Shown piece by piece: positions 48,531 through 61,625 of a stretch of 64,000 nt of DNA. Origin of the DNA: Chrysomallon squamiferum (Eukaryota > Mollusca > Gastropoda > Neomphalida > Peltospiridae); NCBI GenBank assembly GCA_012295275.1, contig CM022671.1:3395065-3459064 (forward strand), in the 5' to 3' direction. The translations under genes were made by a program, and so were the position numbers. The notes beneath the pieces were generated by a model that saw only the letters and a program-made list of their open reading frames with translations, did no database searches and was not told the origin of the DNA. Position 1 is the stretch's first letter, and each line of letters opens with the position of its first letter.

Positions 48531-49715
48531 TTAAATATTAAAAGTGGAAATTTTTTTATTTTATATTCACAGCAATGATAGACCAGTTATAAGATTTTGA
48601 TAGAAAAAGGCCCTGGTTAGAATGAGAAATTAACAAATTTTGTTAATGATGAGTACTGATCCTTTAATCTATCAGTCGATCACTATGTTACCAAGCAGTA
48701 GCCATTTTAATTTTGTTACAATCACAGCTCATACCATGTTACAGTAATAGTTAACACTTGTGTATGTAGTGCGTAGAGACATAAATGGCTTCCTTTCTTT
48801 ACGACACTCAAACAAAGAAAACATGCAAGTGAAGATTTGTTGAGAATGCTGCAATGTGGGTAAAAGAATTTCACAACAATGTCATAAGCAACAAAAGTGG
48901 ATGATTGCACTTCGTTATTTTTTTTTTTGATCGAAGGCTTGTTTTGTTTAACCTTTGACTAAAGGAAAGAATTTAAAAACACAAAATCAGAAAACATGGG
49001 GAAAAAGTAAAAAGAAGACAAACAAAATAAGATAAAATAAAATAAAATGAAATAAAATAAAATAAATAAAAAAGAAGAAAAGAAAAGAAAGAAAGAAGAA
49101 AAAATAAGTGGCAAAAGAACATAAAAAATAACTTTCTTTCACTCTCTCTCTCACACATGTATACTTTATTCTCATTAAAAAATTAAATGTGGTCGGTTTA
49201 TTTTCCTATTCATTGCATATTTGCATATATATGGAAAGATTTGTGCATATGAATAAAAAATAAAAATAAAATGTGAATAAAAATCATTTAAATTAAAGTT
49301 AATATTTATTCCTTACACACTGAATTACACAATGAAAAACAACAAAGTAGAGTTTTCAGTGCTACTCACTTCCAGAAGATTTCTGCCATTAAGCAAATCC
49401 CACTTCATCCATTCAACCTCCATCTGAACTCATTAATCTATCGATATTCTTATTATTACTGTTATTATGATGTTATCCATTTTTATCACAATCAGGTATA
49501 TATTAAATAGAACCCTTATTACCGTAGTAACAACAATCATTATTGTTAAATAAAAACTTCATTATATTCTTTGTAATTAGTTTTGTAAGTTGTTATTATC
49601 ATTAGCAAATTAAAAACAAAAAATTGGTATATTTCTCTGTCAGTCTATTTATATATCTATATATCTATATCAGTATCTATATCTATATCTATACATACAT
49701 ACATACAGATATTAC
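48531..49715. other. Non-coding stretch with AAAT/GAAA-rich tract
   Basis: (AAAAT)n/(GAAA)n at about 49025-49105. A CTATATAT/CTATCTATA tract at about 49650-49705. No gene. Confidence 0.5.
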
Positions 49716-49720
49716 AAAGT

Positions 49721-49805
49721 CACACACACACACACACACACACACACTAATATAGACATAATACATAAATACATAGTCACCTGTAGATAGACAGACACAC
49801 AGAAA

Positions 49806-49840
<35 letters not shown>

Positions 49841-49860
49841 ATATATAAATAAATAGATTA
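49721..49860. repeat. (CA)n and (AAAT)n microsatellites
   Basis: CA run 49721-49748 and AAAT run about 49803-49857. The mixed Cys/Val/Leu/Tyr minus-strand frames are artefacts. Confidence 0.95.
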
Positions 49861-52045
49861 GATAGACTGACATAGAGACAACTAGATAGATAAATACACA
49901 CATACAAACATATGTATGAAGACACACCTGTCAAAAAATTTCTACGTAAAACACAGACTGAAATAAATGTACTCTTGGAAATGAATAATGTAAATTTTAG
50001 ATATAATGTTTTCACCTACATCAGGAAATACGTCACATTTAGTTTAACATTTAAAATCACATCTAATCAGAGACACCATTGTTCAAGTTCTAACAAAAAA
50101 TAGAGAAGAAAAAAATATTTATGGATTTTACTTATTTTTTATATCTACTTCAAACCAAACAGAACTTTCTCAACAGAAATTCTTTTCTCTTTATTTCATA
50201 TATATATAAGACTGGCTAAATGTAATGAAAGATCAAAAACAATATCTGTTTTAGCATAATGGACATGATAAATATATAACCAAGCATAAAAGAACATCAC
50301 ATAAGTGAATTATGATCTGCAAAATATGAACATAAACATTGTTAAAGTTTTAAATCAAACTTGATTGAAGAACACATGCACATGGTTCTGTGTAACCCCC
50401 CACTAAATAATTTCCCATTACAACTCAATCACACAACTGATGTCCAGAAGATGAGAGAATACAACTTTTTATTAAGGTAAAATGTATGCAAAAGACATTC
50501 AGTGCTAATCAATAGGTGAAGTCAGAGTTTCCTATTTCAAATACTGAATAAAAACATTTCTGAAATCTAATAACCGATATTACAAAAATGTACTTGTACA
50601 TCATTAATCAAACATTCATTCATTGAGACAACAATAATTCTGATCAACCTTTTAAAAAAAAAAAAAAAAAAAAAAATTAAACATTTTCTGAAGCCAGAGA
50701 AAACAAAAACGATGACCAGTTTGATAAATAACAAGATGTAAAGGCTTTTCTGTGAGAAAACTTGCTGGTTTAATGAAATATTTTTTTTATCAAGTAGATG
50801 AGATGAGTGTTAAAGATGTCATTAAGGAGCTGAGTGGCAGCTTCAGGAGAAACAACACTAACTAGGAGAAGAATACTTCATGTGTGAATTGGAGAAAGAA
50901 CGAGATGAATGTTTCAAGTTCTGTGAAAAACTATCACATCTCAAGATGACTCTTAGTGTTTCCTGGAAGGGAAAAATGTAACCAGCAGCAAACATTCTGA
51001 GAAATAATTTTAAAATTAGGAATAAAGAATGTTTAAAAAGACAGGAAAAAAACCTCAGAAGAATGTATATGGTTAATGATGGAATAATACATCATAGTGT
51101 AAAATGGTAATTAGGTGACAAATTCATGCTGGTTTTATAAGTGCTTTCACATAAATGTTTTCTGAGTAATCTCGTTTTATTATTTCAATCCTCTTTCTTT
51201 CTTTTTTTTTTTTTTCCTTCATCTGTTTCATTAACTAATGCATTCTTCTTTATATCTGTCAAATTATTGTTATTTTTTTTGTATAAATCCCTTCCTTTTT
51301 TTTTTTTTTTTCTTTCAGTTAATATCTTTTCTATATCTCTTCCTTTTCTCTCTCAATTTCTCTGTCAAATTATTTAGAATCAGTTAAGTTGAGATCAAGC
51401 TTTAATTCTATGTACCATTTTCCTTCACAAATATTTTTATAAAACATTGTTAATAATCATTTCAAAAATCTATCACCATCATTAAACTGGATGATCATAA
51501 AGAGCCCCAGTTCTCTAATAATCATTCTTAATTAAGCCATTTATCAGTCACTGAGATTTTTCAGAAGCCATAAAAATGAGGTGATTTCTGTCACATATAA
51601 TAAACCAGTCTGGGAGAAAGTTTAAACAGTGGCTGTAAATCAGAATCACCTGTAACCAGCACACCATGGACTGGATGTAAGTACACACATACATACACAC
51701 AGACACAGCCAGCAGGGAAATTAGTAACGTAACAAGTAAATAAAAACTGTTGAAGAAGAGAAAATAAATTACAATAATAGTCATTGCTGGTGTAATAAAA
51801 AAAATACTGATATAGAATAGCTGCAGTAATAAAAAAAAAAAGTTTTTTTTTGTCAATATCTTAATAACGAGAAATGATTAACTCAGATTTGTGCTAGATG
51901 TTCAATAACTATGGAACCAAAAAAAAAGGTTAGATAAAAGCTTTAGTCACAGAAAATACTGAGAGTGTCTGACATTGTTTTTGTTTCAGAAATTCAAACT
52001 ACCATGAAAATGAAATGATGTCTATTGTTTGTGACATACAAATTT
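49861..52045. other. Non-coding AT-rich stretch
   Basis: A25 run at about 50653-50677; T-rich/pyrimidine-rich 51185-51330. No gene recognised. Confidence 0.45.
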
Positions 52046-52049
52046 AGGT

Positions 52050-52170
52050 CAGCCATTCTCAATGGGGGCCGCAGACTGAAAAATGTGAGAAATGATTTTC
52101 AGTCTGTCTGTTTCAGTTTTATCTTCTTTTTGTTTGACAGAAGACCATGAAACCTGAGAACAGTTCCTAA
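52050..52170. mobile_element. Possible hAT-type terminal remnant or MITE
   Basis: CAGCCATTCTCAATGGGGGC (52053 onward) is reminiscent of hAT ends (CAG-N-GGTTCTCAA). At about 52152-52167, CCTGAGAACAGTTCC could be the opposed end (antisense GGAACTGTTCTCAGG). Shared core TTCTCA only. Weak. Confidence 0.25.
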
Positions 52171-53235
52171 AAAAGTCAAGGCCAAAAAAAAAAAAAAAGA
52201 TTGACAATCTGATTTAAATGTATATTCAACATGAAAATTCTTTTACTAATAAACATACAACAAGTATGATACACTTTATGCTAACCAAATGTAGATTAAA
52301 AAAAACCTAGAAAAAACAACAGAATGATTAATGATGAATGTAATCATAAAACTGCACAATATATTTTGTTTATATACAAACCAGATGTAACATCAGATAT
52401 TAAAATTATAAAAAGAAGAAATATTAAAAACAGCAACTTATATAATTTTATACACAGTACTTCCTCAAAGAAACATGTCTTGATGCAAAGACTGATAAGA
52501 ACCACTCAGCAAATAACAAAACACAACAAATAATTAATCTTGTTTGTTATTTTCAACATTTCTTTTTTTACATACCCAGCACCAACCAAATAATTAATGA
52601 TGTCATCAACAAAATTTTTAAAATTTATTTAATTAATTTTTTCTCATTTTCAGCTCTGACATTTAGCACAAACCACCAAATTAGCAACAATATCATGAAC
52701 GATCTAACAAAAAAAAAAAAAAATACATTTCAGATAATTTAACTTGCGATACCCGACCACCAAAACAGTGCATGAACGACCTCCCTCAGTAGTAAAACAA
52801 GAAGATTAATTATTTTATAAATTAATTATTTGTCACTTTCAATCGAGATTTGTACTCCAAACAGAGAGCTAACTAAAGCAATCTGGCTATTTGACTTTAT
52901 TATCAATACAGTTATCAGTGACAGTGTCAAAGTAGTTGCAGTAATTTACGAGAGGCCTCCCATTCTGCTGCTGGACTCTGTAATTCAGTGGAAACAGTAA
53001 AGCCTCCACACTGAATGCTTGGCAGTGGTTTTACTAGTGACAGACAATAACTGAATAAAGCTGGAGTAAAGTGGATGAAACTGAGAGCAGGTTTAATAAG
53101 TAGTTTGTGTGTGCATGTACGAGGATGAACAGGTCTTGTTTGGTAAATGGAAAATAAAAAGTGTGTTGTTAATGTTCTTGGGAAATAGTTTTATTAATTA
53201 CATGCATCAATAAGTGAATAAATCTGTAGTACAGA
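52171..53235. other. Non-coding AT-rich stretch
   Basis: No gene recognised. 52945-53045 is somewhat more GC-balanced (GAGAGGCCTCCCATTCTGCT) without identity. Confidence 0.45.
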
Positions 53236-53249
53236 GTCACAGTGGTATT

Positions 53250-53410
53250 TATCTGCTAGTTTTAGTGTGTGTTTGTCTGTTTGTGTAACCAACAGACCAA
53301 TGTGTCTATGTAACCATATACTAATGTGCCTGTGTAACCACAAACTAATGGGATCTGACATACCTGTGTGTGTGTTCATGTAACTAACATACCAATGTTT
53401 CTGTTAGTAA
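53250..53410. repeat. Degenerate tandem repeat, about 34 bp unit
   Basis: TGTGTCTATGTAACCATA, TGTGCCTGTGTAACCACA and GTTCATGTAACTAACATA with intervening ACTAATG or ACCAATG. Four copies. Confidence 0.65.
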
Positions 53411-54520
53411 ATCCAGTGTTCACATTTTGGTGAATGTGACACCATCATGAGCCAGTTTGCAGCTACACTTTGAGAGTTGTCACAGAAACACTGTAATGAG
53501 AATAAAACACAGCACCTAGGGCATCCAGTTGTCATACTTGCAATTAAAAAACCAAATTGGATAGATTTTTTTATTTTCCCTCTGCAGTATGTGAACTGTG
53601 TGTTGTACCACAGGCAAATGAAGCTATGTTTTGTTTTCTATCTAGTATCTCAACAGCTAAATTTTTATTCCTTACTACCGTGCGAAAATTTATTCTGTCT
53701 TGCAATTTTTAAATTTTTCTTATCTTGCTCTTCAGTCAAGGTTTGGTGGCTTCTTGACTAAAAATTTTCTGTTTGTCATTTATTGGAATTGGAATCATGA
53801 TATCCTACAATAGCTAATTTTTTTCTTTTTTTTTTTTTCCAAATCTGTCATAGCTTCAAAAGCTATGTTTTCCCAACTGCAAGCTACTCTTATTACAGAT
53901 ATATCATGTTATAGGATATGGCCCTCATAATGAAATGTAATATGATGCATGAAAAAAAAGCTAATAAAATCACCCAAAGCAATGTAGAGGACAATTTAAC
54001 AATGGAAACCAGAAACAAAATAAGCCAAACAATTTACTTATATTCTGAAAACCATATCAAATACCAGACTTGAAAAAAAAAAGATAAACAATAAAAGATT
54101 ACAGCATGATTTGATACTGTTTTTGATTAAATCATTTTTATTTTTGTTTTATGAAGTTTTCATTATGAACTGTTTTATTCCTGTAAACTGTTTGCTTTAA
54201 TTCATGTATGTTATTATGTAAAGTTCATGTTGTATTTACAATTAAAATAAAATTATCACTGAACATAGATGTATCTGTTTACATTTTGTACTAATGATTT
54301 CATCAAGTCAACACTGTTTAATGAAGCATTTGCAAGTTAAAAATCTTTTTTGTATGCTGAATTTTTATTATTATTATTATTTTTTTTTTGTTTGTAAAAT
54401 TTATAAAGTCAATGTTAAAAAATCTATCTTTTTTTGTATATTGATTTTTTAATATTTTTTTTTTGGTAGTAGTTATGAACTCAATATTTTGCATTGTGCT
54501 ATTTAAAATAGTCATGAACT
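53411..54520. other. Non-coding AT-rich stretch
   Basis: No recognised gene. Several AATAAA words on the plus strand near 54240-54255 but no exon to attach them to. Confidence 0.45.
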
Positions 54521-54524
54521 TCAC

Positions 54525-54720
54525 TTCAATAATAATAATAACAATAATAATAATAATAATAATAATAAATAATAATAAAAAAACAACAACAATAATAATA
54601 ATAATAATAATAATAAATAATAATATTAATATTAATAATAACAATAATAATTATATTAATAATAATGATAATAATAAAAATATTAATAATAATAATAATA
54701 ATAATATTGTGAAGAAGAAG
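54525..54720. repeat. (AAT)n-rich region
   Basis: Long interrupted AAT/AAC runs. Asn/Ile-rich frames on both strands are artefacts. Confidence 0.95.
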
Positions 54721-55480
54721 ATGATGATAATGATTTTGATGATAATAAATATTAAGATGTTATAATCATTAAAACTCCTAATAACAACAACAACAGCAAA
54801 CAACAAACCAAGAAACTGCATAAATTAACAAATATATCCAACAAATTTTTTACAAAATCTTTTCTACACTAAAATCTTAAGCATCTTCATCAGTAAAATT
54901 TTCAATTATTTATTTTTAAATGTTGGTTAACTGAAACGTGATGAATTAACCGACATCAGATTATCAGAAACTCACTGGGTCTACTTTAAGTCAATATTAA
55001 TTTCACACAAACATGACCACCACAGTGGACACTGAACTGGTGATGCAAACAATGTTTCCACTTATCTGCGAGAAAACAGAACAGGTGTATCTGGATGTTC
55101 AGCAGTTTAATGGAGGCTGAGATACAGGGTTAATGACTGCTGACTATTTAAGTAGAAAAACACTCTGGACAATGGTCAGCATGATAAATAAATAAGTTTT
55201 GATCGTGATAATGGAAAATGTTTGTTTTGCTACTTTCAAGTGATTGTTTTGTTAAATTAGCTTTTGTACATTTCAAAGTGATTTTTTTTATATATATATT
55301 TATGTTTAGTGGTAAAATATATATTTTTTACTTTTGAGTAATTATTTTGTTAAAATACAGGGCAATGTGATTTAAAAAATTTATGTTAGTGATGTATTTT
55401 CTGTGTTTTCAGGTGATTATTTTTATTGTTAAAGAACGCCTACACTGACTGATTTAAAAAAAACACTGATGAATCTTGAC
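54721..55480. other. Non-coding AT-rich stretch
   Basis: No gene, RNA or clear repeat, apart from a short CAA/AAC tract near 54782-54805. Confidence 0.45.
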
Positions 55481-55509
55481 GATGGTGTCTGTCTGTTCTC
55501 CAGTTATGC

Positions 55510-55600
55510 TTCTTCAAATGAGGCGATGCCAAGTGGAAAGTATCCACATTCAATGTGACAAACTGGGTTCAAACCCCATTAGTGCTTTTACAGGCTTTTT
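55510..55600 (+). mobile_element. tRNA-like SINE head
   Basis: GATGCCAAGTGGAAAGTATC resembles an A-box/D-arm. About 35 bases later, CTGGGTTCAAACCCCATTAG is a near-ideal B-box/T-arm (GGTTCAAACCCC). No consistent acceptor stem or anticodon stem could be paired, so a SINE head or tRNA pseudogene is preferred to a tRNA gene. Confidence 0.45.
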
Positions 55601-56039
55601 AACACTTGTTAGGACATCAAAATAGATTATCTTTGGTTGAGCATCTCTCTTCCAGAAACATTGTTTAAACCTTATATTCAGTTTCTTAATTTTAGTTTAA
55701 CCTTGGTAGTGCCTAATTGCAAAAACTTTCTTCATTTATTTTTATATTTTTTAAAATTATTTAAAATAGAAACAGTGTTTTAAAAAGAAATAAACTTTAA
55801 TACTAATGACAATAATTTTTTCCATATTGTTTTCAAAAATTAAAATACAATTTTGAAAAAAATAGAAAGTAAAATAATTGTAATAATATTAATAACATTG
55901 AAAATAAATAATTTAATACTTTTATTCTTTTATTCATGCTTTATATTCTGAAAATACTATATATGTGTGTGTGCATGTGTGTGTTTGTGCATATATATAT
56001 ATATATATATATGAAAATAAACTTACACATATAGAGTTT
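55601..56039. other. Non-coding AT-rich stretch with (TG)n/(AT)n
   Basis: TGTGTGTGTGCATGTGTGTG then (AT)n at about 55964-56012. No gene. Confidence 0.5.
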
Positions 56040-56168
56040 ATTGTGAAAACTATTTTAATTATCATAATTAAACATTAAACAAAATATAATAAAAATAATT
56101 ACATATTGTGAAAACTATTTTAATTATCATAATTAAACATTAAACAAAATATAATAAAAATAATTACA
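56040..56168. repeat. Perfect or near-perfect 65-bp tandem duplication
   Basis: ATTGTGAAAACTATTTTAAT through AATAAAAATAATTACA occurs twice back to back with no difference that I can see, so it is very recent. Confidence 0.93.
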
Positions 56169-57535
56169 CACAAAAAATGAATTTAAAAAAACTAGTCTAA
56201 TAAAAAATTACGAAACTGGTCTAAGTGTACACAATGACTACTAACTCTCGGGGAAAACGAAGATTTAATTTTCAATGTCATTTCAGACACGAACAACGAC
56301 ATTAAACACAACCTCCTGAAACTCTGACCCTTCTCAATCTATGATCGGAGTAAATTCACACAAAATAATCGCACCAATGCAGGCACAGTCTGTATTGGAT
56401 TAAAACTAACACAATTTGCCCGTCTCAAAGAAGCAGGTTGGTGAATTAAGCAGATAATTACATGTGACAGTGGTAATAAAAAATTTATAACTTATTGCCC
56501 TGAGTATAGGAGACATGCAGACCATTTTCCAGTCTGTTGTCACTGGACACCAACAGAAAACAATGTGTCACCCTTACAGTGAAACGTAGATGAAGGATTT
56601 TGATATATAAATGTATACATTAAACTTCAACAGCTCAAAACTGAACTAGATTTGTATAAAAAAAAATATTCATGAAAAATAATGTACAAATATACACTTT
56701 TAAATTCTGATAGTTCAAAACTGAACATGATCTGTATACAGAAATGTACATTAAAAAAAAAAAGTATAAATAAGTACTTTTAAACTTTGACAGCTAAAAA
56801 CTTAAAAAGATCAATATAAATAAAAATACATAAAAAATAATGAATAAAAATGAACTTTTAAACTTTGATAGCTAAAAACTAAACAAGATCAGTATAAAGA
56901 AATACACACACACACCCAAAAAAGTATAAATATGTACTTTTAAACTTTGATAGCGAAAAACAGAACAAAACAGGTTAAAAAAAATGTAATAGAATTTCTT
57001 TTTTTTTATAAATAAGAACTTTTAAACTTTTTGTACAGAGTGTTGACGTGTGTGTGTCCAGTCTGGTTAGTGAGACTGAAGTGAGAGCACTGAGGGATGA
57101 ACAGAGAACAGTCTGAGGAAATGGGTGATAATGGCTGCAAATTAACAGTGTGGAAATGGGCTCTGTGTGATATCTGGTCAGTGTACAGACCACAACAGAT
57201 GACAATAAACAGATTATCTAGGTTAATCAAAACACCAGGAGTTAATGATGTTTTCTCTCATTCATCTTCACAAACACATGCATGCACGCACACACACACA
57301 CACACACGTATATGCATATTTACACGCACACACGCACACAAATACATGTTATAAAGACATATCCGTGCATATGTAACATATTTAAAGTTTCTTAAAACAA
57401 ATTTTAAGAAAAATAAGAGAATTGTAGTTTTCTAATCAACACTAATAACCACCAACTATTTAAAAGGTGTAAATAAAACAATAAAAACAGTGTTTGTGTG
57501 ATTCTTAACACATTACAAAATACCAAAACTGTTAA
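56169..57535. other. Non-coding stretch with loose 60-100 bp repeats
   Basis: Within 56590-56960, TTTTAAACTTTGATAGCTAAAAACT recurs five times (about 56622, 56699, 56778, 56855, 56938) with AAATGTACA/AGTATAAATA spacers, making a degenerate array of about 80-bp period. (CA)n at 57291-57306. No gene. Confidence 0.5.
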
Positions 57536-57539
57536 ACAT

Positions 57540-57912
57540 ACAATATTAACATAGTTAAACAGAAATTATCAACATAGTTAAGCACAGTTAAACACACAAA
57601 ATTAACAGTTAAACACAGTATCAATGCACAATAGCAACACAAAGAGTTAAACAGTGTCAACACACAGTATCAACAGTTACACACATTATCAACACAAAGT
57701 TAAACGCTTCACAAAGTTAAACACAGTATCAACACAAAGTTAAACAGAGTATCAACAGTTACAGTATCAACACAAAGTTAAACATACAGTATCAACACAA
57801 AGTTAAACACAGAGTATCAACAGTTACAGTATCAACACAAAGTTAAACACACAATATCAATACAAAGTTAAACACACATTATCAACACACAGTATCAACA
57901 CAAAGTTAAAGA
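57540..57912. repeat. About 22-bp minisatellite
   Basis: AGTATCAACACAAAGTTAAA plus CACAC, about 15 copies with length variants (GTATCAACAGTTAC). Confidence 0.9.
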
Positions 57913-58039
57913 CTTTCTCAGTGCAGTTTAACCCTGCAGACCTTCCTGTTCCCGCTGACATGTAATAACTCTTGCATGCACTAATTTTAATTGAAAAACA
58001 TTTCTATGCAAATGCAAAAACTAATCAGTGGACTGACTT

Positions 58040-58345
58040 TGTATGCAGATGACGATGTGGCCAATGACCAGCACCACCACCACCACCACTGCACCACGAC
58101 CCCTCTGTACCTGTGGTGACAGTAATTATCTAATTATCTGCGTCAGGTCTCGTCACAGCTTTCATTCAGGAGCAGGTTGAGAGGACACTTCTCCGCTATC
58201 ACACACCAGTGTTGAAGATTAACCACGTCCTCGGAGAACGCAAACAATCACAGAGGAGAGCAGCGAGAATTACTTTTGTGAGCAAAAACATGCGAGTGGA
58301 CATGCAGAGCAGAGAAAGCATGTCTCGGCCAAAATGAAGCAGCTC
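58040..58345. other. GC/CpG-rich non-repetitive block, candidate regulatory element or exon
   Basis: About eleven CpGs in 300 bases and clearly balanced composition, including CACGTCCTCGGAGAACGCAA and CTGCGTCAGGTCTCGTCAC. Repeated ATCTAATTATCTG offers homeodomain and GATA words. A CACCAC run starts it. No long frame. A conserved non-coding element or untranslated exon fits better than a coding exon. Confidence 0.4.
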
Positions 58346-58424
58346 TGTATGGAGATTGTTTTAATTTGTTATTCATCAACTCTCTGTTTTTACATTGCTT
58401 ATTTTGACCATGTCGACGAGCACA

Positions 58425-58600
58425 AACTGTTTTTTTTTTTTCACTCCGCTTGTTAAATATTCATGTTGTGTTTTGTTTGTTTGTTCTCAGAGCTCAGACA
58501 CACACAGGTTGCGTTTTCTCAGACGCTTTCATACCCTGGTGTCTCAGGAAAATAAAAACAGTCGTGAAAAAAATAAATTAAATAAAGTTCTAGACGATAC
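58425..58600 (+). other. Splice-acceptor-like tract with possible terminal exon
   Basis: A T-run and the pyrimidine-rich TGTTTGTTTGTTCTCAG (ending about 58492) look like a plus-strand 3' splice site. It is followed by about 60 balanced bases (GTTGCGTTTTCTCAGACGCT) and then AATAAA-type words near 58550-58586. The translation has no recognised family. Confidence 0.25.
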
Positions 58601-58619
58601 ATCACTATATTCTGTATAA

Positions 58620-59530
58620 TATATTTTACATCTTTTAGAAAACATTTCACAAGTTTATTTGGAAATTTATAATCCCCAGTCATTATTTTGTCATTATCTT
58701 CATTCTAAACAACTTCAGATATATTTCCTAACACATTTGTTAAATATTTGGCAAAAGAGTTTTTGATTGATTTTTTTACAGTATTCACAGTCTTTATTCT
58801 CAACTTTGTTACAAACTAATTTGTTTCCCTTCATTTTTATGTGTTTAGAGGTGGGTGTCTTAATTATCCACTCTAAATCCTTGGTGTGTATATATATATA
58901 TATATATGCAACACTGTTATGAACTAAAGTTATTCAAAATTTTACAACCTATTTTTGAATAATGACATCTTTAACATCATTATAGCAAATGATCAACATG
59001 TTAATTTGGAATGTCACAATTCTGCAGTAATTGTTTCTGAATTTTATCATGTCCTTTTTTTCCCCCAATAATCTTTAAATCTTTAGCATCATTTATAAGA
59101 TATACAAGATTTTTTAGGATAGCCTATGCATATTAATGTGTTAACACACCATCTAAAACTAATGCTTATGTAAAATAAATTTGTGTAAATAAATTACAGT
59201 ATTTTTGTACTTTGTCATATTTTGTTTCTTCACTACTAAAATGGGTCTAATGGCAAACAAATTTGAATTACAATAGAAATATAAGCTACATAAGCATCAC
59301 ACTGCAATAATTAGATACAACACTCTAGAGAATCTGTCATAACCAAATGAACTGTGAATGATAAATTGGTCAAAATGGATATTAAGGAAGACAAAATTAC
59401 ATGCTCTGAAGGAATTCAAAAGGTTTACTTTGAATGTGATGACACTGAAATAATAATTTTAATTTTAATCTTTATTTCTAACATTATTACAAATTATAAT
59501 TTCTAGCTATCTTTTATATCTTTTCGCATA
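58620..59530. other. Non-coding AT-rich stretch
   Basis: (TA)n at about 58887-58906. No gene. Confidence 0.5.
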
Positions 59531-59534
59531 AAGT

Positions 59535-60757
59535 ATTACTATATTCTCTGTAATGTAATATACTCTAGTCTTTATAATGTAATATACTATCGTCTCTATA
59601 ATGTAATATACTATCGTCTCTATAATGTAATATACTAGTCTCTATAATGTAATACACTATAGTCCCTATAAGGTAATATACTAGTCTCTGTAATGTAATA
59701 TACTAGTCTTTATACTGTAATATACTACAGTCACTATAATGTAATATACTACAGTCTCTATAATGTAATATACTACAGTCTCTATAATGTAATATACTAG
59801 TCTCTATAATGTAATATACTACAGTCTATAATGTAGTCTTTATAATGTAATATACTATAGTCTCTATAATGTAATATATACTACAGTCTCTATAATGTAA
59901 TATAATAATGTAATATACTATAGTCTCTAAATGTAATATACTATAGTCTCTATAATGTAATATACTACAGTCTCTATAATAATATAATATAGTCTATATA
60001 ATGTCTCTATAATGTAATATATACTACAGTCTCTATAATGTAATATACTATAGTCTCTATAATGTAATATACTACAGTCTCTATAATGTAATATACTACA
60101 GTCTCTATAATGTAATATATAGTCTCTATAATGTAATATACTACAGTCTCTATAATGTAATATACTACAGTCTCTATAATGTAATATACTATAGTCTCTA
60201 TAATGTAATATACTACAGTCTCTATAATGTAATACACTACAGTCCCTATAATGTAATATACTACAGTCTCTATAATGTAATATACTATAGTCCCTATAAT
60301 GTAATATACTACAGTCTCTATAATGTAATACACTATAGTCTCTATAATGTAATATACTACAGTCTCTATAATGTAATATACTACAGTCTCTATAATGTAA
60401 TATACTATAGTCTCTATAATGTAATATACTACAGTCTCTATAATGTAATATACTACAGTCTCTATAATGTAATATACTATAGTCTCTATAATGTAATATA
60501 CTACAGTCTCTATAATGTAATATACTTACAGTCTCTATAATGTAATATAGTATAGTCTCTATAATGTAATATACTATAGTCTCTATAATGTAATATACTA
60601 CAGTCTCTATAATGTAATATAGTCTCTATAATGTAATACACTATAGTCTCTATAATGTAATATACTATAGTCTTTATAATGTAATATAGTATAGTCTCTA
60701 TAATGTAATATACTATAGTCTCTATAATGTAATATACTACAGTCTCTATAATGTCTT
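59535..60757. repeat. 24-bp minisatellite, about 48 copies
   Basis: Unit TCTCTATAATGTAATATACT plus ACAG or ATAG. Because 24 is a multiple of three, the minus strand stays open in stretches (about 60007-60333 and 60510-60827) as an eight-residue YYIIETVV repeat. Indel variants break the frame repeatedly, no signal or other domain is attached, and the repeat alone explains the open frames. Confidence 0.95.
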
Positions 60758-61574
60758 GACCACTTTCATGTTTATGTATGGCATGCAATTCTGTAATACC
60801 ACAAAGCAGTTTTACATAAAATATCACAAGTTGTCTAATATGCTATGTAAAATTATGGATTTTCCAAGCTAAGTATCAGTTTAATACAAAATAAAATCAG
60901 TTTCAGTCCTTCTAAAATATTAATCAGTCAGATGTAAATAATGTGACATTTACTGATTTAGAACTTTTGAAAAAAAAAAAAACTAAACTACTTAATTATT
61001 TCTAATATTATAATAACATTACAGATTTTTTTTTTTTTTTTTTTACTAAATAAGACCTTTGCCTAGAACCACTCTAAATCTTTATCCTCTGTAATTCAGA
61101 TTAAATATTTTAATAATAATAATAATAATTAAATCTTAAAATAAGCATAAAGAAGACTGAAACAGTTTAAACATTATTATTATTATTTTTTTTTATATAT
61201 ATATGTTGTGTTTGTTCAGAAGCTTTTCATAATTTTATATAACAAGTAAATCATCTTATTTCGTATGACTGATTTTTCTAACATATACAATTTATTGAAC
61301 TATTGTGAATTACAGTAAACAAGTTTTCATTTTGTTTTCTTCAATACATGTGTGTGTAGTTGATGAATATTTGCATGTGTGTATTTTCAAATACTTCTTT
61401 GTTGTTTCTTACTTTCTACTAACATCTTTGTGTACTTTTTTTATTTCTTTGTTCTTTTGTTATTTCCACTAATTTTCTTGTGTGTACTGCATATATATCT
61501 ATTTATGTATGTAAATATCTGTGTTTGTCTGTTTGTTTTTATTAGTGGGCAGAGTTCATTAACCTTAACCAGTA

Positions 61575-61625
<51 letters not shown>

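Noticed and set aside
53477-53761. 94-residue plus-strand frame outside simple repeats
   Set aside because: AT-rich composition, no recognisable domain, no splice or start context that stands out; length is unremarkable for chance in 64 kb.
54318-54765. Poly-Ile and poly-Asn frames of about 100 residues
   Set aside because: Both strands of one (AAT)n region.
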